Assembly: GCA_900769465.1 (NCBI GenBank) | Contig: CAAGGT010000293.1 | Coordinates: 1-39,072 of the forward strand | Length of the DNA stretch: 39,072 bases | Direction: 5' to 3' | Origin: Bacteroidaceae bacterium | GTDB taxonomy: Bacteria > Bacteroidota > Bacteroidia > Bacteroidales > Bacteroidaceae | Shown here: piece after piece, positions 14,548 through 24,158 of the stretch | Numbering within the stretch: position 1 is the stretch's first letter | Layout: every line of letters starts with the position of its first letter | Notes under the pieces: model-generated | Seen by the model: the letters and a program-made list of their open reading frames with translations, nothing else | Database searches by the model: none | Told to the model about the DNA's origin: nothing | Made by a program: the position numbers and the translations under genes

Positions 14548-16047
14548 TCAGATAAGTGCCTTACCGGTCATCTCTGCAGGTGCCTCCAAGCCCATAATCT
14601 TGAGGATTGTGGGAGCGACATCGGCAAGGATACCATTCTCGATTGTCGCATTCTCCTGGTTTGTCACATACACGCAAGGAACAGGATTCAATGAGTGTGC
14701 TGTATTTGGTGAACCATCGGCATTGACTGCATTGTCGGCATTACCGTGGTCGGCAATAATGATTGACTCATAGCCGTGGTTGCGTGCAGCCTCAATGACA
14801 TCCTTCAGGCAAGCATCAACAGCAAGCACAGCCTTCTCGATAGCGCTGTACACACCTGTGTGGCCAACCATATCACCGTTGGCAAAGTTCACAACGATGA
14901 AATCGAACTTTTCGCTGTTGATCTCGTTGACAAGTTTCTCCTTAACCTCGTAAGCGCTCATCTCGGGCTGCAGGTCGTATGTTGCCACCTTGGGCGATGG
15001 AACAAGGATGCGTTCCTCGCCATCGTATGGAGTCTCACGACCACCGTTGAAGAAGAATGTTACGTGAGCGTATTTCTCGGTCTCGGCAATGTGCAGCTGC
15101 TTCATACCCTGCTTTGCGATGAACTCACCAAGAGTGTTCTCAACATTCTCCTTGTCAAAGAGGATGTGAACGCCTGTGAACTTGGCATCGTATGGAGTCA
15201 TACAGTAGTACTGCAAGCCGGGGATTGTGTGCATACCCTCGGCAGGCATATCCTCCTGTGTGAGAACAACTGTAAGCTCTTTTGCACGGTCGTTGCGATA
15301 GTTGAAGAAGATTACTGCATCACCCTCGCCAATGCGGCCGTCAAAGTTTGTATTCACGATTGGCTTGATGAACTCGTCGGTAACGCCCTCGGCATAAGAC
15401 TCCTTAACGGCTGCTACCATATCGGCAGCAGGCTTACCCTCGCCACCTACAATAAGGTCGTAGGCAATCTTCACGCGCTCCCAACGCTTGTCGCGGTCCA
15501 TAGCATAGTAACGGCCCACGATGGTAGCCAACTTGAGGCCCTTTGATGTCAAATCCTCGATGAAGCCCGCACCGCTCTTGGGGTCGGTGTCACGTCCATC
15601 CATAAAGCAGTGTACATAAGCGTTCTCAACGCCCTGCTCTGCAGCGAACTTGTACATTGCCTCGAGATGTTCGAGTGAACTGTGTACGCCACCGTCAGAT
15701 GTCAAGCCCATGAAGTGGAGTTTCTTGCCGTTAGCCTTTGCATACTCAACAGCAGCAACCAACTGAGGGTTCTGCGCTATTGAACCGTCGGCAATGGCAC
15801 GGTTTATCTTGAGCAAGTCCTGATATACCACGCGGCCGCCACCGATATTCAGGTGACCTACCTCGCTGTTACCCATCTGTCCTGCGGGAAGTCCTACATT
15901 CTCGCCGCTCGCCTGGAGCTGCGATGTAGGATAAACAGATGTCAAATGATCCCAGTAAGGTGTAGGTGTATTGAAGATAACATCACCCTTGCCGTGGTTA
16001 CCAACACCCCAACCGTCGAGAATTACCAATAATGCTTTGTTTGCCAT
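14548..16047 (-). CDS. gpmI: 2,3-bisphosphoglycerate-independent phosphoglycerate mutase
   Basis: 499 aa. Interconverts 3- and 2-phosphoglycerate in glycolysis/gluconeogenesis through a phosphoserine intermediate; needs Mn2+. Alkaline-phosphatase fold. Visible are DGWG (11-14, metal ligand Asp), the nucleophile Ser61 in QMGNSEVGH, GLTSDGGVHSS, DGRDTDPKS, YRNDRAKE and the C-terminal metal site IIADHGNAD. Length is normal. It is monocistronic: its own -7 box lies upstream, and the DUF559 repeat unit begins 20 bases after its stop. Confidence 0.97.
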   Translation of the reverse strand: MANKALLVILDGWGVGNHGKGDVIFNTPTPYWDHLTSVYPTSQLQASGENVGLPAGQMGNSEVGHLNIGGGRVVYQDLLKINRAIADGSIAQNPQLVAAVEYAKANGKKLHFMGLTSDGGVHSSLEHLEAMYKFAAEQGVENAYVHCFMDGRDTDPKSGAGFIEDLTSKGLKLATIVGRYYAMDRDKRWERVKIAYDLIVGGEGKPAADMVAAVKESYAEGVTDEFIKPIVNTNFDGRIGEGDAVIFFNYRNDRAKELTVVLTQEDMPAEGMHTIPGLQYYCMTPYDAKFTGVHILFDKENVENTLGEFIAKQGMKQLHIAETEKYAHVTFFFNGGRETPYDGEERILVPSPKVATYDLQPEMSAYEVKEKLVNEINSEKFDFIVVNFANGDMVGHTGVYSAIEKAVLAVDACLKDVIEAARNHGYESIIIADHGNADNAVNADGSPNTAHSLNPVPCVYVTNQENATIENGILADVAPTILKIMGLEAPAEMTGKALI

Positions 16048-16081
16048 AGTATTTAATGTTTAAATTTTTAATGAGTTTCCA

Positions 16082-16134
16082 TTGCCGCAAAACCACAGCG
16101 GCAACAGTATTGCACAAAATGCCTTGCAAAGATA
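16082..16134 (-). promoter_or_regulatory. gpmI promoter -7 box and leader hairpin
   Basis: Minus-strand TATCTTTG (16134-16127) matches TAnnTTTG exactly; no good -33 at the usual distance. The ~70-base leader contains a hairpin with 7-bp arms TTGCCGC/GCGGCAA (16082-16104). Confidence 0.55.
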
Positions 16135-16236
16135 CTACATTTTATTCAGTAGTCCGGCACAAAACTGTGAAAAATACACAAAAAGCGCCATAAACAATAA
16201 ATATTATTTAAAATATATAAATAAGAACACAAAAAA

Positions 16237-16278
16237 CGGCATCACAGGGGAAAAGATGCCGAAAATTAGGTATCTTCG
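16237..16278 (+). promoter_or_regulatory. Putative promoter of the Nudix-TPR-barrel unit with inverted repeat
   Basis: TATCTTCG (16271-16278) resembles the -7 box. An inverted repeat CGGCATC/GATGCCG (16237-16243 and 16255-16261) covers the place where a -33 element would lie, so it could be an operator. The leader would be about 42 bases. Confidence 0.4.
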
Positions 16279-16326
16279 CAAAAAATTAGGAGTACCACGC
16301 CCTAGAGGCACAACAAGCAACTACGG

Positions 16327-16860
16327 ATGCAACACCCGCTACACCTTTTCCGCTACTGCCCCAAATGCGGCAGTGACAAGTTCACCGAGAACGATTTCAA
16401 GTCGAAGCGTTGCGGTGAATGCGGCTTCACCTACTACTTCAACCCGCTTGCGGCTACCGTGGGCATAATAACCAACGGCAAGGGCGAGATATTGGTAGCA
16501 CGGCGCGCCAAAGAGCCGGCAAAGGGTACGCTTGACCTGCCGGGAGGGTTCTGCGACAGTTATGAGACGGCCGAAGAGGGCATAACACGCGAGATTGAAG
16601 AGGAGACCGGGCTGAAGGTCAACGGCACACGCTACCTGTTCACAATCCCCAACACATATGTATATTCCGGAATGGAGCTGCACACAATGGATATGTTCTT
16701 CCATTGCACCGTAGAGAACGCCACGGAGCTGACCGCCGATGACGATGTTGCCGAACTGCAATGGATTGCCATAGACAAGCTACGGAGCGAGGATTTCGGG
16801 CTGGCTTCAATAAAGAAAGGAATAGAGAAACTAAAAGAGTCAAAAAACAACACACTATAG
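16327..16860 (+). CDS. Nudix hydrolase with N-terminal zinc ribbon
   Basis: 177 aa. An N-terminal zinc ribbon (Cys11, Cys14, Cys29, Cys32: CPKCG and CGECG) precedes a Nudix domain with a perfect box, Gly74-x5-Glu80-x7-REIEEETGL (88-96). Such enzymes hydrolyse nucleoside diphosphates linked to another moiety; zinc-ribbon forms include NudC-like NADH pyrophosphatases and ADP-ribose pyrophosphatases, but this one is shorter than NudC (~260 aa). Substrate not predictable. Its stop is 2 bases before the TPR-protein ATG, so the genes are co-transcribed although no functional link is evident. Confidence 0.93.
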   Translation: MQHPLHLFRYCPKCGSDKFTENDFKSKRCGECGFTYYFNPLAATVGIITNGKGEILVARRAKEPAKGTLDLPGGFCDSYETAEEGITREIEEETGLKVNGTRYLFTIPNTYVYSGMELHTMDMFFHCTVENATELTADDDVAELQWIAIDKLRSEDFGLASIKKGIEKLKESKNNTL

Positions 16861-16862
16861 AA

Positions 16863-19856
16863 ATGAAAAGAAGCATTGTTTTATTGCTATGCGCCATGAC
16901 AGGCTTTATGGGCACAGCACAAACCGACAACAAGGAGAGGCTTATGGACGAGTGCCAACGCCTATACTCTGATGGCGAATACACCACCGCCCTGACGTTG
17001 CTTGAGAAGATTGACCTCACAAGCCTCGACCGCAAGGAGCGACAGGAGATGGAATTGCTCAAGGCACTGACAAGCTACGAGAACGACATTCTCGAAGGGC
17101 GCGCAATGATATTCCAATACCTCAACGACTACCCCGAGAGTGCAAAGAGGGAGATGCTGTACTGTTACATAGCGCAATCCTACTACCATACCGGCAACTA
17201 TGACCAGGCTTGCAGTTGGTTCACCCGATGCGACATCAAGAGGCTTTCGCCAGGGCAGCGCGAGGAAGCAACGCTCTACTACGCATTGTCATTGCTGAAC
17301 ACGGGCAACGAAGGTGCAGCCGAGAACCTGCTGCTCAACCTGTCGCTGACTAGTGAGAGGTATGACAAGGATGCGGTATTCTACCTTGCCGTGATAAACT
17401 ACAACAGGAACGAACTGCAGGCGGCATACGATGATTTCAAGAGCCTTGAGTTCGACGACAAGTACCACCTTGAAGTTCCATACTACCTCGCGGGCATATA
17501 CCTTAAAAACGAAGAGATCATACGCGCCAAAAGGGTTGCCGAACACTTTATCCAGGACCACGCCACATCGCCACAGGGCATCAGGATGCACCAGATATAC
17601 GGAGCTGCAGAGTTCATACAGGGCAACTATGACAAGGCGGCCGAAGCACTCGGAGTATACGTAGGGAACACGCAGTCTCCACAACGCATTGCCCTGTACC
17701 AGTTAGGAGCGAGCCTGTATGCGACGGGCCGACAGGAAGAGGCTATGGAAAAGCTTATGCTTTGCACCCGGGAAGACGAAGCCATTGCACAAAGCGCATT
17801 GCTGTACATTGGTCTAATGCACCTTGAGAACGGCAACAGCAGCAGCGCACGCCTGGCATTGGAACAGGCAGCCACAATGACACACGACGACAAGATACGC
17901 GAGGAGGCCCTCTACAACTATGCCCTGTGCATCCACCAGACGCGCTACTCGCCATTTGCCGAGAGTGTGAAGGCTTTCGAGCAGTTCCTGAACGACTACC
18001 CCGGTTCAAAGCACGCCGACAAGGTAGGCGGATATCTGGTCGAGGTGTATAACAACACCCGCAACTACGACGTGGCACTGCAGTCGATAAACAAGATAAA
18101 GAACCCCACAGACAGGATATTGGAGGCCAAGCAGAGCATCCTCTACCGTCTTGGTATACAGGAGTACGTGAACGGAAACATGGACGGTGCGATAGACTAT
18201 ATGGACAGTTCACTCGAGCTGTCACAGCACAACGCCGCAACAAAGAGCAATGCACTCTTCTGGAAGGGTGAGGCACTGTTCCGCAAAGGAGATATGGCCG
18301 GAGCGCGCCAAAGCTACATACAGTCATTGAACGCCGGAGTCGAAGGCAACAACCTGGCAATGTACGGCACAGGCTACACATACTTCAAGGAGGGCCGATA
18401 CGATGAGGCGCGCAACGAGTTCGAGCGCTTTGTCAATGCTGCCGACAAGGAAGAGAAAGAGTCGGTTTCCGATGCATACAACCGCATAGCCGACTGCCAC
18501 TTCTACAAACGCGACTTTGAGAAGGCCGAGGAGTATTATGTAAAGGCAGCGAACACATTCAACAGGAATGCCGATTACTCCCTCTACCGCTTTGCACAGA
18601 TACAGAGCCTGAAGAACTATCAGGACGGTTGCTTGAGCACATTGCAGGTTCTTGTGAACAAGTTCCCCGAGAGCTCATACACCGAGCAGGCACTCTATGA
18701 AATGGGCCGCATATACATCAAGCAGGAGAAGTACACCGAAGCAATCAACACATACGACAAGCTGATTGCCTCATTCCCCAACAGCAAGACAGCCCGCCGC
18801 GCACTTGCCGAGAGGGCAATGATATACAACTCTATGGGCGACAGGGAGAATGCCATAGCCGCATACAAGGATATCATTTCAAAGTACCCGCAGAGCGAGG
18901 AGGCAAAGATTGCAATGCAAGACCTCAAGAGCATATATGTGGATATGGGCAGGGTTGACCAGTTTGCCGAATATGCAACCAACACCACCGGCGTGCAGCC
19001 TGTAGAGAGCAGCGAGATTGACACCCTCACATACATCGCGGCCGAGAAAGCCTATGGACGTGGCGAACTCGACGAGGCAAAGAAGGCATTTGACGACTAC
19101 CTCAAGAGCCACCCCAACGGTGCATTCAGGCTCAACAGCTACTACTACCAAGGAGTAATATGCTACAACCAGGGCAACAAGGAAGAGGCTGTCGCAAACT
19201 TTGCAAAAGTACTCGAGTTCCCCGAGAACCAATACCGCGAGGAGGCTATGACAGCAGCAGCCGGCATATATTACGACAACAAGGAGTATGACAAGGCTGC
19301 ACCGCTATACAAGGAGATTGCGGCACAGAGCGGCAACGAGGAGCGTTGCATGACAGCCCTCACAAGAGTGCTGCACATTGCCATTGAGCAGGATAACAAA
19401 AGCGACATCATCGAATATGCGACAAAGATAGAGAAGCAACAGAACGTCTCTCCCGAACAGGTACGCGAGGCCGTCTTCAGCAGGGCAAAGGCAAACCTTG
19501 AGTTGAACGAGCGCGACAAAGCCTTCGAGGACCTTGACCAGCTTGCACAGGACACACGCACCAAAGAGGGTGCCGAGTCCAAGTATCTTGTTGCACAGAT
19601 ACTGTTCGAGGACGGCAGCTACGATTTCTGCGAGGACGAAATCAACGAGTTCATCGAGATGAGTACTCCGCACACATACTGGATGGCGCGTAGCTTCATC
19701 CTGCTTGCCGACCTATACACCGCACAGGGCAAGACCATGGAAGCAAAGCAGTATCTGCTTTCATTGCAGAACAATTACGATGGCGACGACAATATTGCCG
19801 AGATAATTGCCGACCGCCTGGAGAAACTCTCAGCTACCGAAAAGAAACAAGAATAA
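16863..19856 (+). CDS. Exported 997-aa tetratricopeptide repeat protein
   Basis: Start at 16863 chosen because it opens with a signal peptide (MKRSIVLLLCAMTGFMGTAQ); a longer in-frame reading would run back into the Nudix gene. The mature protein is almost entirely TPR-like helical hairpins. Typical units are seen throughout, such as ALYEMGRIYIKQEKYTEAIN (about 612-631) and ALAERAMIYNSMGDRENAIA. It is probably periplasmic or outer-membrane-associated and acts as a scaffold. The gene lies between the Nudix gene (2-base gap) and a beta-barrel gene (16-base gap). The TPR/barrel pairing recalls outer-membrane assembly or transport partners; a specific role is not established. Confidence 0.88.
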   Translation: MKRSIVLLLCAMTGFMGTAQTDNKERLMDECQRLYSDGEYTTALTLLEKIDLTSLDRKERQEMELLKALTSYENDILEGRAMIFQYLNDYPESAKREMLYCYIAQSYYHTGNYDQACSWFTRCDIKRLSPGQREEATLYYALSLLNTGNEGAAENLLLNLSLTSERYDKDAVFYLAVINYNRNELQAAYDDFKSLEFDDKYHLEVPYYLAGIYLKNEEIIRAKRVAEHFIQDHATSPQGIRMHQIYGAAEFIQGNYDKAAEALGVYVGNTQSPQRIALYQLGASLYATGRQEEAMEKLMLCTREDEAIAQSALLYIGLMHLENGNSSSARLALEQAATMTHDDKIREEALYNYALCIHQTRYSPFAESVKAFEQFLNDYPGSKHADKVGGYLVEVYNNTRNYDVALQSINKIKNPTDRILEAKQSILYRLGIQEYVNGNMDGAIDYMDSSLELSQHNAATKSNALFWKGEALFRKGDMAGARQSYIQSLNAGVEGNNLAMYGTGYTYFKEGRYDEARNEFERFVNAADKEEKESVSDAYNRIADCHFYKRDFEKAEEYYVKAANTFNRNADYSLYRFAQIQSLKNYQDGCLSTLQVLVNKFPESSYTEQALYEMGRIYIKQEKYTEAINTYDKLIASFPNSKTARRALAERAMIYNSMGDRENAIAAYKDIISKYPQSEEAKIAMQDLKSIYVDMGRVDQFAEYATNTTGVQPVESSEIDTLTYIAAEKAYGRGELDEAKKAFDDYLKSHPNGAFRLNSYYYQGVICYNQGNKEEAVANFAKVLEFPENQYREEAMTAAAGIYYDNKEYDKAAPLYKEIAAQSGNEERCMTALTRVLHIAIEQDNKSDIIEYATKIEKQQNVSPEQVREAVFSRAKANLELNERDKAFEDLDQLAQDTRTKEGAESKYLVAQILFEDGSYDFCEDEINEFIEMSTPHTYWMARSFILLADLYTAQGKTMEAKQYLLSLQNNYDGDDNIAEIIADRLEKLSATEKKQE

Positions 19857-19872
19857 GAAATCCCAAAACAAT

Positions 19873-21531
19873 ATGAAAAAGACTCTTTTACTAATATCGG
19901 CATTGGCTTTGTCGGCTGCCGTCACTGCACAGACCGACAGCAAGAATGCCGTTGTGAATGTAGAGAACGACTACACCCCCGAGGTCATTGAGGTGGTCAA
20001 GAAGAACTTCACACCGTCGGGTGACGACGGTATCGGCAGCACGCCAATGACATTGGAGTTCTCAAAGACAGGCAAGAGCTACAATGGCTTCACCAGCGAA
20101 ACTGATGTCAAGGAGATATTGCCACAGAAGGAGAAGGCATTCCCGGGATATGCACGCCTGGGATACGGGCTCACCAATGACATTGACGCAAAACTCGCAT
20201 ACCGCTTTGGTTTGGGCAAGAACGGCACACTGAAGGCGTATGCAGCTTTCGATGGCTACAAGAGCCGGGTGAACGGGCTCTTCAGCAAATGGGATTCACG
20301 TCTTTTCAAGACAATTGCCGGTGTAGGATACAGCCACAGGTTCAAAACACTCACGTTGGACATTGACGGCGCGTTCAAGAACAGCGCCTTCAACTACCAA
20401 TGTACCGACGATGTCATAACATACCTCACCGATATGCAGGACGGGCAGAACTACAACCTTGCCATAAGCGGCCGTTCAAACCTCTCGGGCGCACTCTCCT
20501 ACCATTTCAAAGGCGACTTTGAATATATAGCACGCAGCTATTCATCGGGCAGGAAAGCAGCCATAGGCGAGGGACGTTACGGCATAGGCGGCGGTATCGG
20601 ATATGAGACACTGTCGGAATATGTAAACAGTGTCGGCATAGACCTGCATCTTGATGCCTTCACATTCAACGGCACACTGAAGGAGGCCGACAAGGGATAC
20701 GACAATTTCTGCTCGATAGACATTGACCCGTACACAAAACTCAAGTTCGGCAAGTGGAACCTCAAGGCTGGTGTAAGGATGAACATCATCACCCGGGGCA
20801 GCAACGCCTTTGCCATTGCACCCGACATTATGGTAAGCAGCCAGATAATGAAGAACATCTCGGTATACGGCAGTATCACAGGTGGCAGGACAAACAACAG
20901 TTTTGCAAAACTTGAGAGCATCACTCCATATTGGGGCTTTGTGGAGAACAGCAACGGAAGGCTGAAACCGACATACAGGATTGTAGACGTGAACATTGGC
21001 AGCCGCATCACATTCGAGCCGCTTTCAATGGAAATCAACGCGGGATATGCCTACACAAAGGACGACCTGTTGGAGACACTCCAGCCACAGTCTGTCAACC
21101 AGTTCACATTGATGTATGTGAACTTCGGACAAGACAACACACATCACGCGTATGTGGATTTGCGCCTGGGCTGCGACCTGCGCAGTTGGGTAAAGCTGTC
21201 GGCCGATGCCAGATACGATTTCTGGAGCTGCAACGACAACAACCTGCTCATAATGAAGCCACAGATAACCGTTGATGCAAATGCCGAGGCAAGAATCATT
21301 GAACACCTCACAATGCGCGTAGGCTACAATTTCACACGCTACACAAAGAGCGAGACAAGAGGCCGCATAAGCAACAAGAACGACCTTTATGCACGCATAA
21401 GTTACCAGATAACAAAACGTTTCGGTGCCTACATACAGGGCAATAACCTGCTCAACTGCAAATATTTTGACTATGCAGGATATGTGACACGCGGAGCAAG
21501 AGGCTCTTTGGGAATAACAGCCAACTTTTAA
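19873..21531 (+). CDS. Outer-membrane beta-barrel protein (TonB-receptor-like barrel)
   Basis: 552 aa from the ATG at 19873, which gives a signal peptide (MKKTLLLISALALSAAVTAQ). From about residue 90 the sequence alternates short amphipathic strands and turns (ARLGYGLTNDIDAKLAYRFG, LDIDGAFKNSAFNY, LKAGVRMNIITRG) to a C-terminal strand ending GARGSLGITANF, a terminal aromatic residue typical of BAM-inserted barrels. No plug domain or TonB box is evident; the N-terminal ~70 residues are a short periplasmic lead. It may be a porin or receptor barrel working with the co-transcribed TPR protein. It ends inside a triplicated 14-base repeat and a terminator. Confidence 0.83.
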   Translation: MKKTLLLISALALSAAVTAQTDSKNAVVNVENDYTPEVIEVVKKNFTPSGDDGIGSTPMTLEFSKTGKSYNGFTSETDVKEILPQKEKAFPGYARLGYGLTNDIDAKLAYRFGLGKNGTLKAYAAFDGYKSRVNGLFSKWDSRLFKTIAGVGYSHRFKTLTLDIDGAFKNSAFNYQCTDDVITYLTDMQDGQNYNLAISGRSNLSGALSYHFKGDFEYIARSYSSGRKAAIGEGRYGIGGGIGYETLSEYVNSVGIDLHLDAFTFNGTLKEADKGYDNFCSIDIDPYTKLKFGKWNLKAGVRMNIITRGSNAFAIAPDIMVSSQIMKNISVYGSITGGRTNNSFAKLESITPYWGFVENSNGRLKPTYRIVDVNIGSRITFEPLSMEINAGYAYTKDDLLETLQPQSVNQFTLMYVNFGQDNTHHAYVDLRLGCDLRSWVKLSADARYDFWSCNDNNLLIMKPQITVDANAEARIIEHLTMRVGYNFTRYTKSETRGRISNKNDLYARISYQITKRFGAYIQGNNLLNCKYFDYAGYVTRGARGSLGITANF

Positions 21532-21571
21532 GGTGAAAACGGAAAGGTGAAAACGGAAAGGTGAAAACGGA
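21530..21571 (+). repeat. Three tandem copies of a 14-base unit
   Basis: AAAGGTGAAAACGG repeated three times (the first copy lacks one A), starting within the stop codon of the barrel gene. A related AGGTGAAAAC sequence occurs at 9220. The unit number could vary between strains. Confidence 0.8.
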
Positions 21572-21607
21572 AATCGCGACTTTTGCAAAGCAATCGTCGC
21601 GATTTTT
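21572..21607 (+). terminator. Terminator of the Nudix-TPR-barrel unit
   Basis: AATCGCGAC (21572-21580) and GTCGCGATT (21596-21604) form a 9-bp stem, followed by a T-run to 21607. Confidence 0.85.
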
Positions 21608-21785
21608 ACTTATAAGATTTCACATTCAACCTCACACCTTTCAGATTTCCGCGTTAACCTTTAACCTCACTTGGCTGCCGGCACTTTTTTCTCCTATTTA
21701 AAATAATATATTATTTTAGGGGAAAAGGCTGAATTTTCTTTTCATTTTTTTCGTTTTTTTGATTTCAATATACAGGAAACTTTCC

Positions 21786-21793
21786 TACTTTTG
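21786..21793 (+). promoter_or_regulatory. topA promoter -7 box
   Basis: TACTTTTG fits TAnnTTTG; it is followed by GCGGC, and the start of transcription would be near 21799, about 22 bases before the topA ATG. The upstream TTTTTTG at 21755-21761 is a possible -33 at slightly long spacing (24 bases). Confidence 0.6.
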
Positions 21794-21821
21794 CGGCAAA
21801 ATTGAAACGTGTTTCAGCACT

Positions 21822-24158
21822 ATGCAGAAAAATTTAGTAATAGTTGAGTCTCCTGCCAAAGCAAAGACAATTGAAAAATTTTTGGGCAAGGAGTACAAGG
21901 TACTGTCCAGCTACGGACACATCTGTGATTTGAAGAAGAAGGAGTTCAGTATAAACACCGAGACCTTTGAACCACTTTATGAGATTCCCTCCGAGAAGGA
22001 GAAACTGGTAAACAGCCTGCGCAGCGAGGTAAAGAAGGCCGAGATGGTGTGGTTGGCATCCGATGAGGACCGCGAGGGAGAGGCCATCAGCTGGCACCTT
22101 TTCACCGAGCTAGGGCTCACACCCGAAAAGACCAAGCGCATCGTTTTCCACGAGATTACCAAAAATGCCATTCAGGCAGCCATTGAGAACCCGCGCGAGA
22201 TTGACACGAACCTTGTATACGCACAGCAGGCGCGCCGCGTACTCGACCGCATAGTGGGATTCAAGCTGTCGCCAGTTCTGTGGCGCAAGGTAAAGCCAGC
22301 CCTTTCGGCCGGCCGCGTACAGAGTGTTACCGTACGACTCATTGTTGAGCGTGAGCGCGAAATCAACAAGTTCGTGAGCGAAAGCGGATACCGCGTAACG
22401 GCACAGTTCGAGCTTCCGGGCGAGGAGAGCGAGAACAATATACTCAACACAGAGCTGTCAAGACGTTTCAAGACCAAAGAGGAGGCCGAGGCTTTCCTGG
22501 CATCGTGCAAAGAGACAACATTCACCATTGAGGATGTGAGCACCAAGCCTCTGAAAAAGAGCCCGGCAGCACCTTTCACCACATCGACACTGCAACAGGA
22601 AGCGGCACGCAAGCTCGGTTTCACCGTATCGCAGACAATGATGGTGGCGCAGAGACTGTACGAATCGGGACACATCACATATATGCGTACCGACTCGGTA
22701 AACCTCTCATCCTTGTGCATCGGTTCGTGCAAGGAGGTGGTTACAGAGATGTTCGGCAAGGATTACCACAAGAGCCGCAATTACGCCACCCGTACAAAGG
22801 GCGCACAGGAGGCTCACGAGGCTATACGCCCCACATATATGAGCAATGCCACAATAGAGGGCACTATACCCGAGAAGAGGCTGTATGAACTCATTTGGAA
22901 GCGTACCTGCGCCTCACAGATGGCCGATGCACTGGTTGAGAAGACAACCGTGAGCATCTCCATCAGCGGACACAGCGAGACATTTGTGGCAACAGGCGAA
23001 GTGACTGTCTTTGACGGTTTCATAAAGGTGTACCGCGAGAGTACCGACGATGAGAGCAACAACGACCTGCCTGCAATCCCCGCAGTACACAAGGGCGACA
23101 CTCTCACCACAAAGGAGATTGTGGCAACAGAACGCTTTACCCAGCATCTGCCACGCTACACCGAGGCAAGCCTTGTACGCAAGCTCGAGGAGCTTGGCAT
23201 AGGCCGTCCATCTACATACGCCCCCACCATCAGCACAATACAGCAACGTGGATACGTGGAAAAGGGCAACAAGACAGGCGAGACACGCAAATACAATATC
23301 ATCACTCTAAAGAACGGAAAAATCACAGCCAAGGAGGGCAAGGAGACTGTCGGCGCAGAGAAGGCAAAACTGTTGCCTACAGACATAGGCATTGTTGTCA
23401 ACGACTTCCTCTTTGAGTATTTCCCCGAGATTATGGACTACAACTTCACAGCTACCGTGGAGAAGGAGTTCGACGAGATTGCCGACGGCAAAAGACATTG
23501 GGCCGACCACATCTCGGTATTCTACAAGGAGTTCGAGCCAAAGGTGGACAGCATAATACAGACAAAGAAGGAACACAAGGTGGGTGAGCGCGTTCTGGGC
23601 AATGACCCTGCTAGCGGCAAGCCCGTCTCGGTGAAGATTGGACGCTTTGGCCCTATCGTGCAGATTGGCTCGGCCAGCGACGAGGAGAAGCCACGCTTTG
23701 CACAGATGAAGCCCGGACAGACACTCGAGACCATCACACTTGAGGAGGCTCTTGGGTTGTTCAGCCTTCCACGCACATTGGGCGCAGTTGACGGACTGCC
23801 GGTTACCATTGGCGCAGGCCGTTTTGGAGCATACATAAAGTTCGGCGATGCATATATTTCATTGCCAAAAACACACGACCCGCTCACCATCACACTTGAG
23901 GAGGCAACAGAACTCATTGAGGCAAAGAAGAAGAGCGAGGCCGAGAGAATAATAAAGACCTTTGAAGAGGAGAGCGAGCTTCAGGTGCTGAACGGCCGCT
24001 TCGGCCCCTACATTGCCTACAAGGGCAGCAACTACAAGTTGCCGAAGAGCGTGACACCGGCCGAGCTTACACTGCAGGAGTGTCTTGAGATTGTAAACAA
24101 GCAGCAGGATGGCGGCAAGGCCCCTGCCAAGAAAAGATATACAAAGAAGAGCAAATGA
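21822..24158 (+). CDS. topA: DNA topoisomerase I
   Basis: 778 aa from the ATG at 21822, where the conserved MQKNLVIVESPAKAKTIEKF lead begins; an upstream in-frame reading to 21759 would cross the promoter. Type IA topoisomerase that relaxes negative supercoils. TOPRIM domain (1-~145) with VESPAKA and ASDEDREGEAISWH (79-92). The catalytic Tyr287 lies in GHITYMRTDS, and EAHEAIRPT follows. The C-terminus has repeated DNA-binding modules with GRFGPIVQIG, GRFGAYIKFG and GRFGPYIAYKG, the toprim_Crpt-type repeats used by Bacteroidetes instead of Cys4 zinc fingers. It ends in a basic Lys-rich tail and overlaps aroK by 4 bases. Confidence 0.97.
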   Translation: MQKNLVIVESPAKAKTIEKFLGKEYKVLSSYGHICDLKKKEFSINTETFEPLYEIPSEKEKLVNSLRSEVKKAEMVWLASDEDREGEAISWHLFTELGLTPEKTKRIVFHEITKNAIQAAIENPREIDTNLVYAQQARRVLDRIVGFKLSPVLWRKVKPALSAGRVQSVTVRLIVEREREINKFVSESGYRVTAQFELPGEESENNILNTELSRRFKTKEEAEAFLASCKETTFTIEDVSTKPLKKSPAAPFTTSTLQQEAARKLGFTVSQTMMVAQRLYESGHITYMRTDSVNLSSLCIGSCKEVVTEMFGKDYHKSRNYATRTKGAQEAHEAIRPTYMSNATIEGTIPEKRLYELIWKRTCASQMADALVEKTTVSISISGHSETFVATGEVTVFDGFIKVYRESTDDESNNDLPAIPAVHKGDTLTTKEIVATERFTQHLPRYTEASLVRKLEELGIGRPSTYAPTISTIQQRGYVEKGNKTGETRKYNIITLKNGKITAKEGKETVGAEKAKLLPTDIGIVVNDFLFEYFPEIMDYNFTATVEKEFDEIADGKRHWADHISVFYKEFEPKVDSIIQTKKEHKVGERVLGNDPASGKPVSVKIGRFGPIVQIGSASDEEKPRFAQMKPGQTLETITLEEALGLFSLPRTLGAVDGLPVTIGAGRFGAYIKFGDAYISLPKTHDPLTITLEEATELIEAKKKSEAERIIKTFEEESELQVLNGRFGPYIAYKGSNYKLPKSVTPAELTLQECLEIVNKQQDGGKAPAKKRYTKKSK

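Noticed and set aside
14776..15546. 256-aa plus-strand frame
   Set aside because: Antisense to gpmI; composition reflects the codon bias of that gene.
17755..19673. Several minus-strand frames of 100-208 aa
   Set aside because: All mirror the TPR gene and carry no domain or start context.
21530..21571. Short tandem array considered as a CRISPR
   Set aside because: Units abut without spacers, no cas gene is present, and the unit is only 14 bases.
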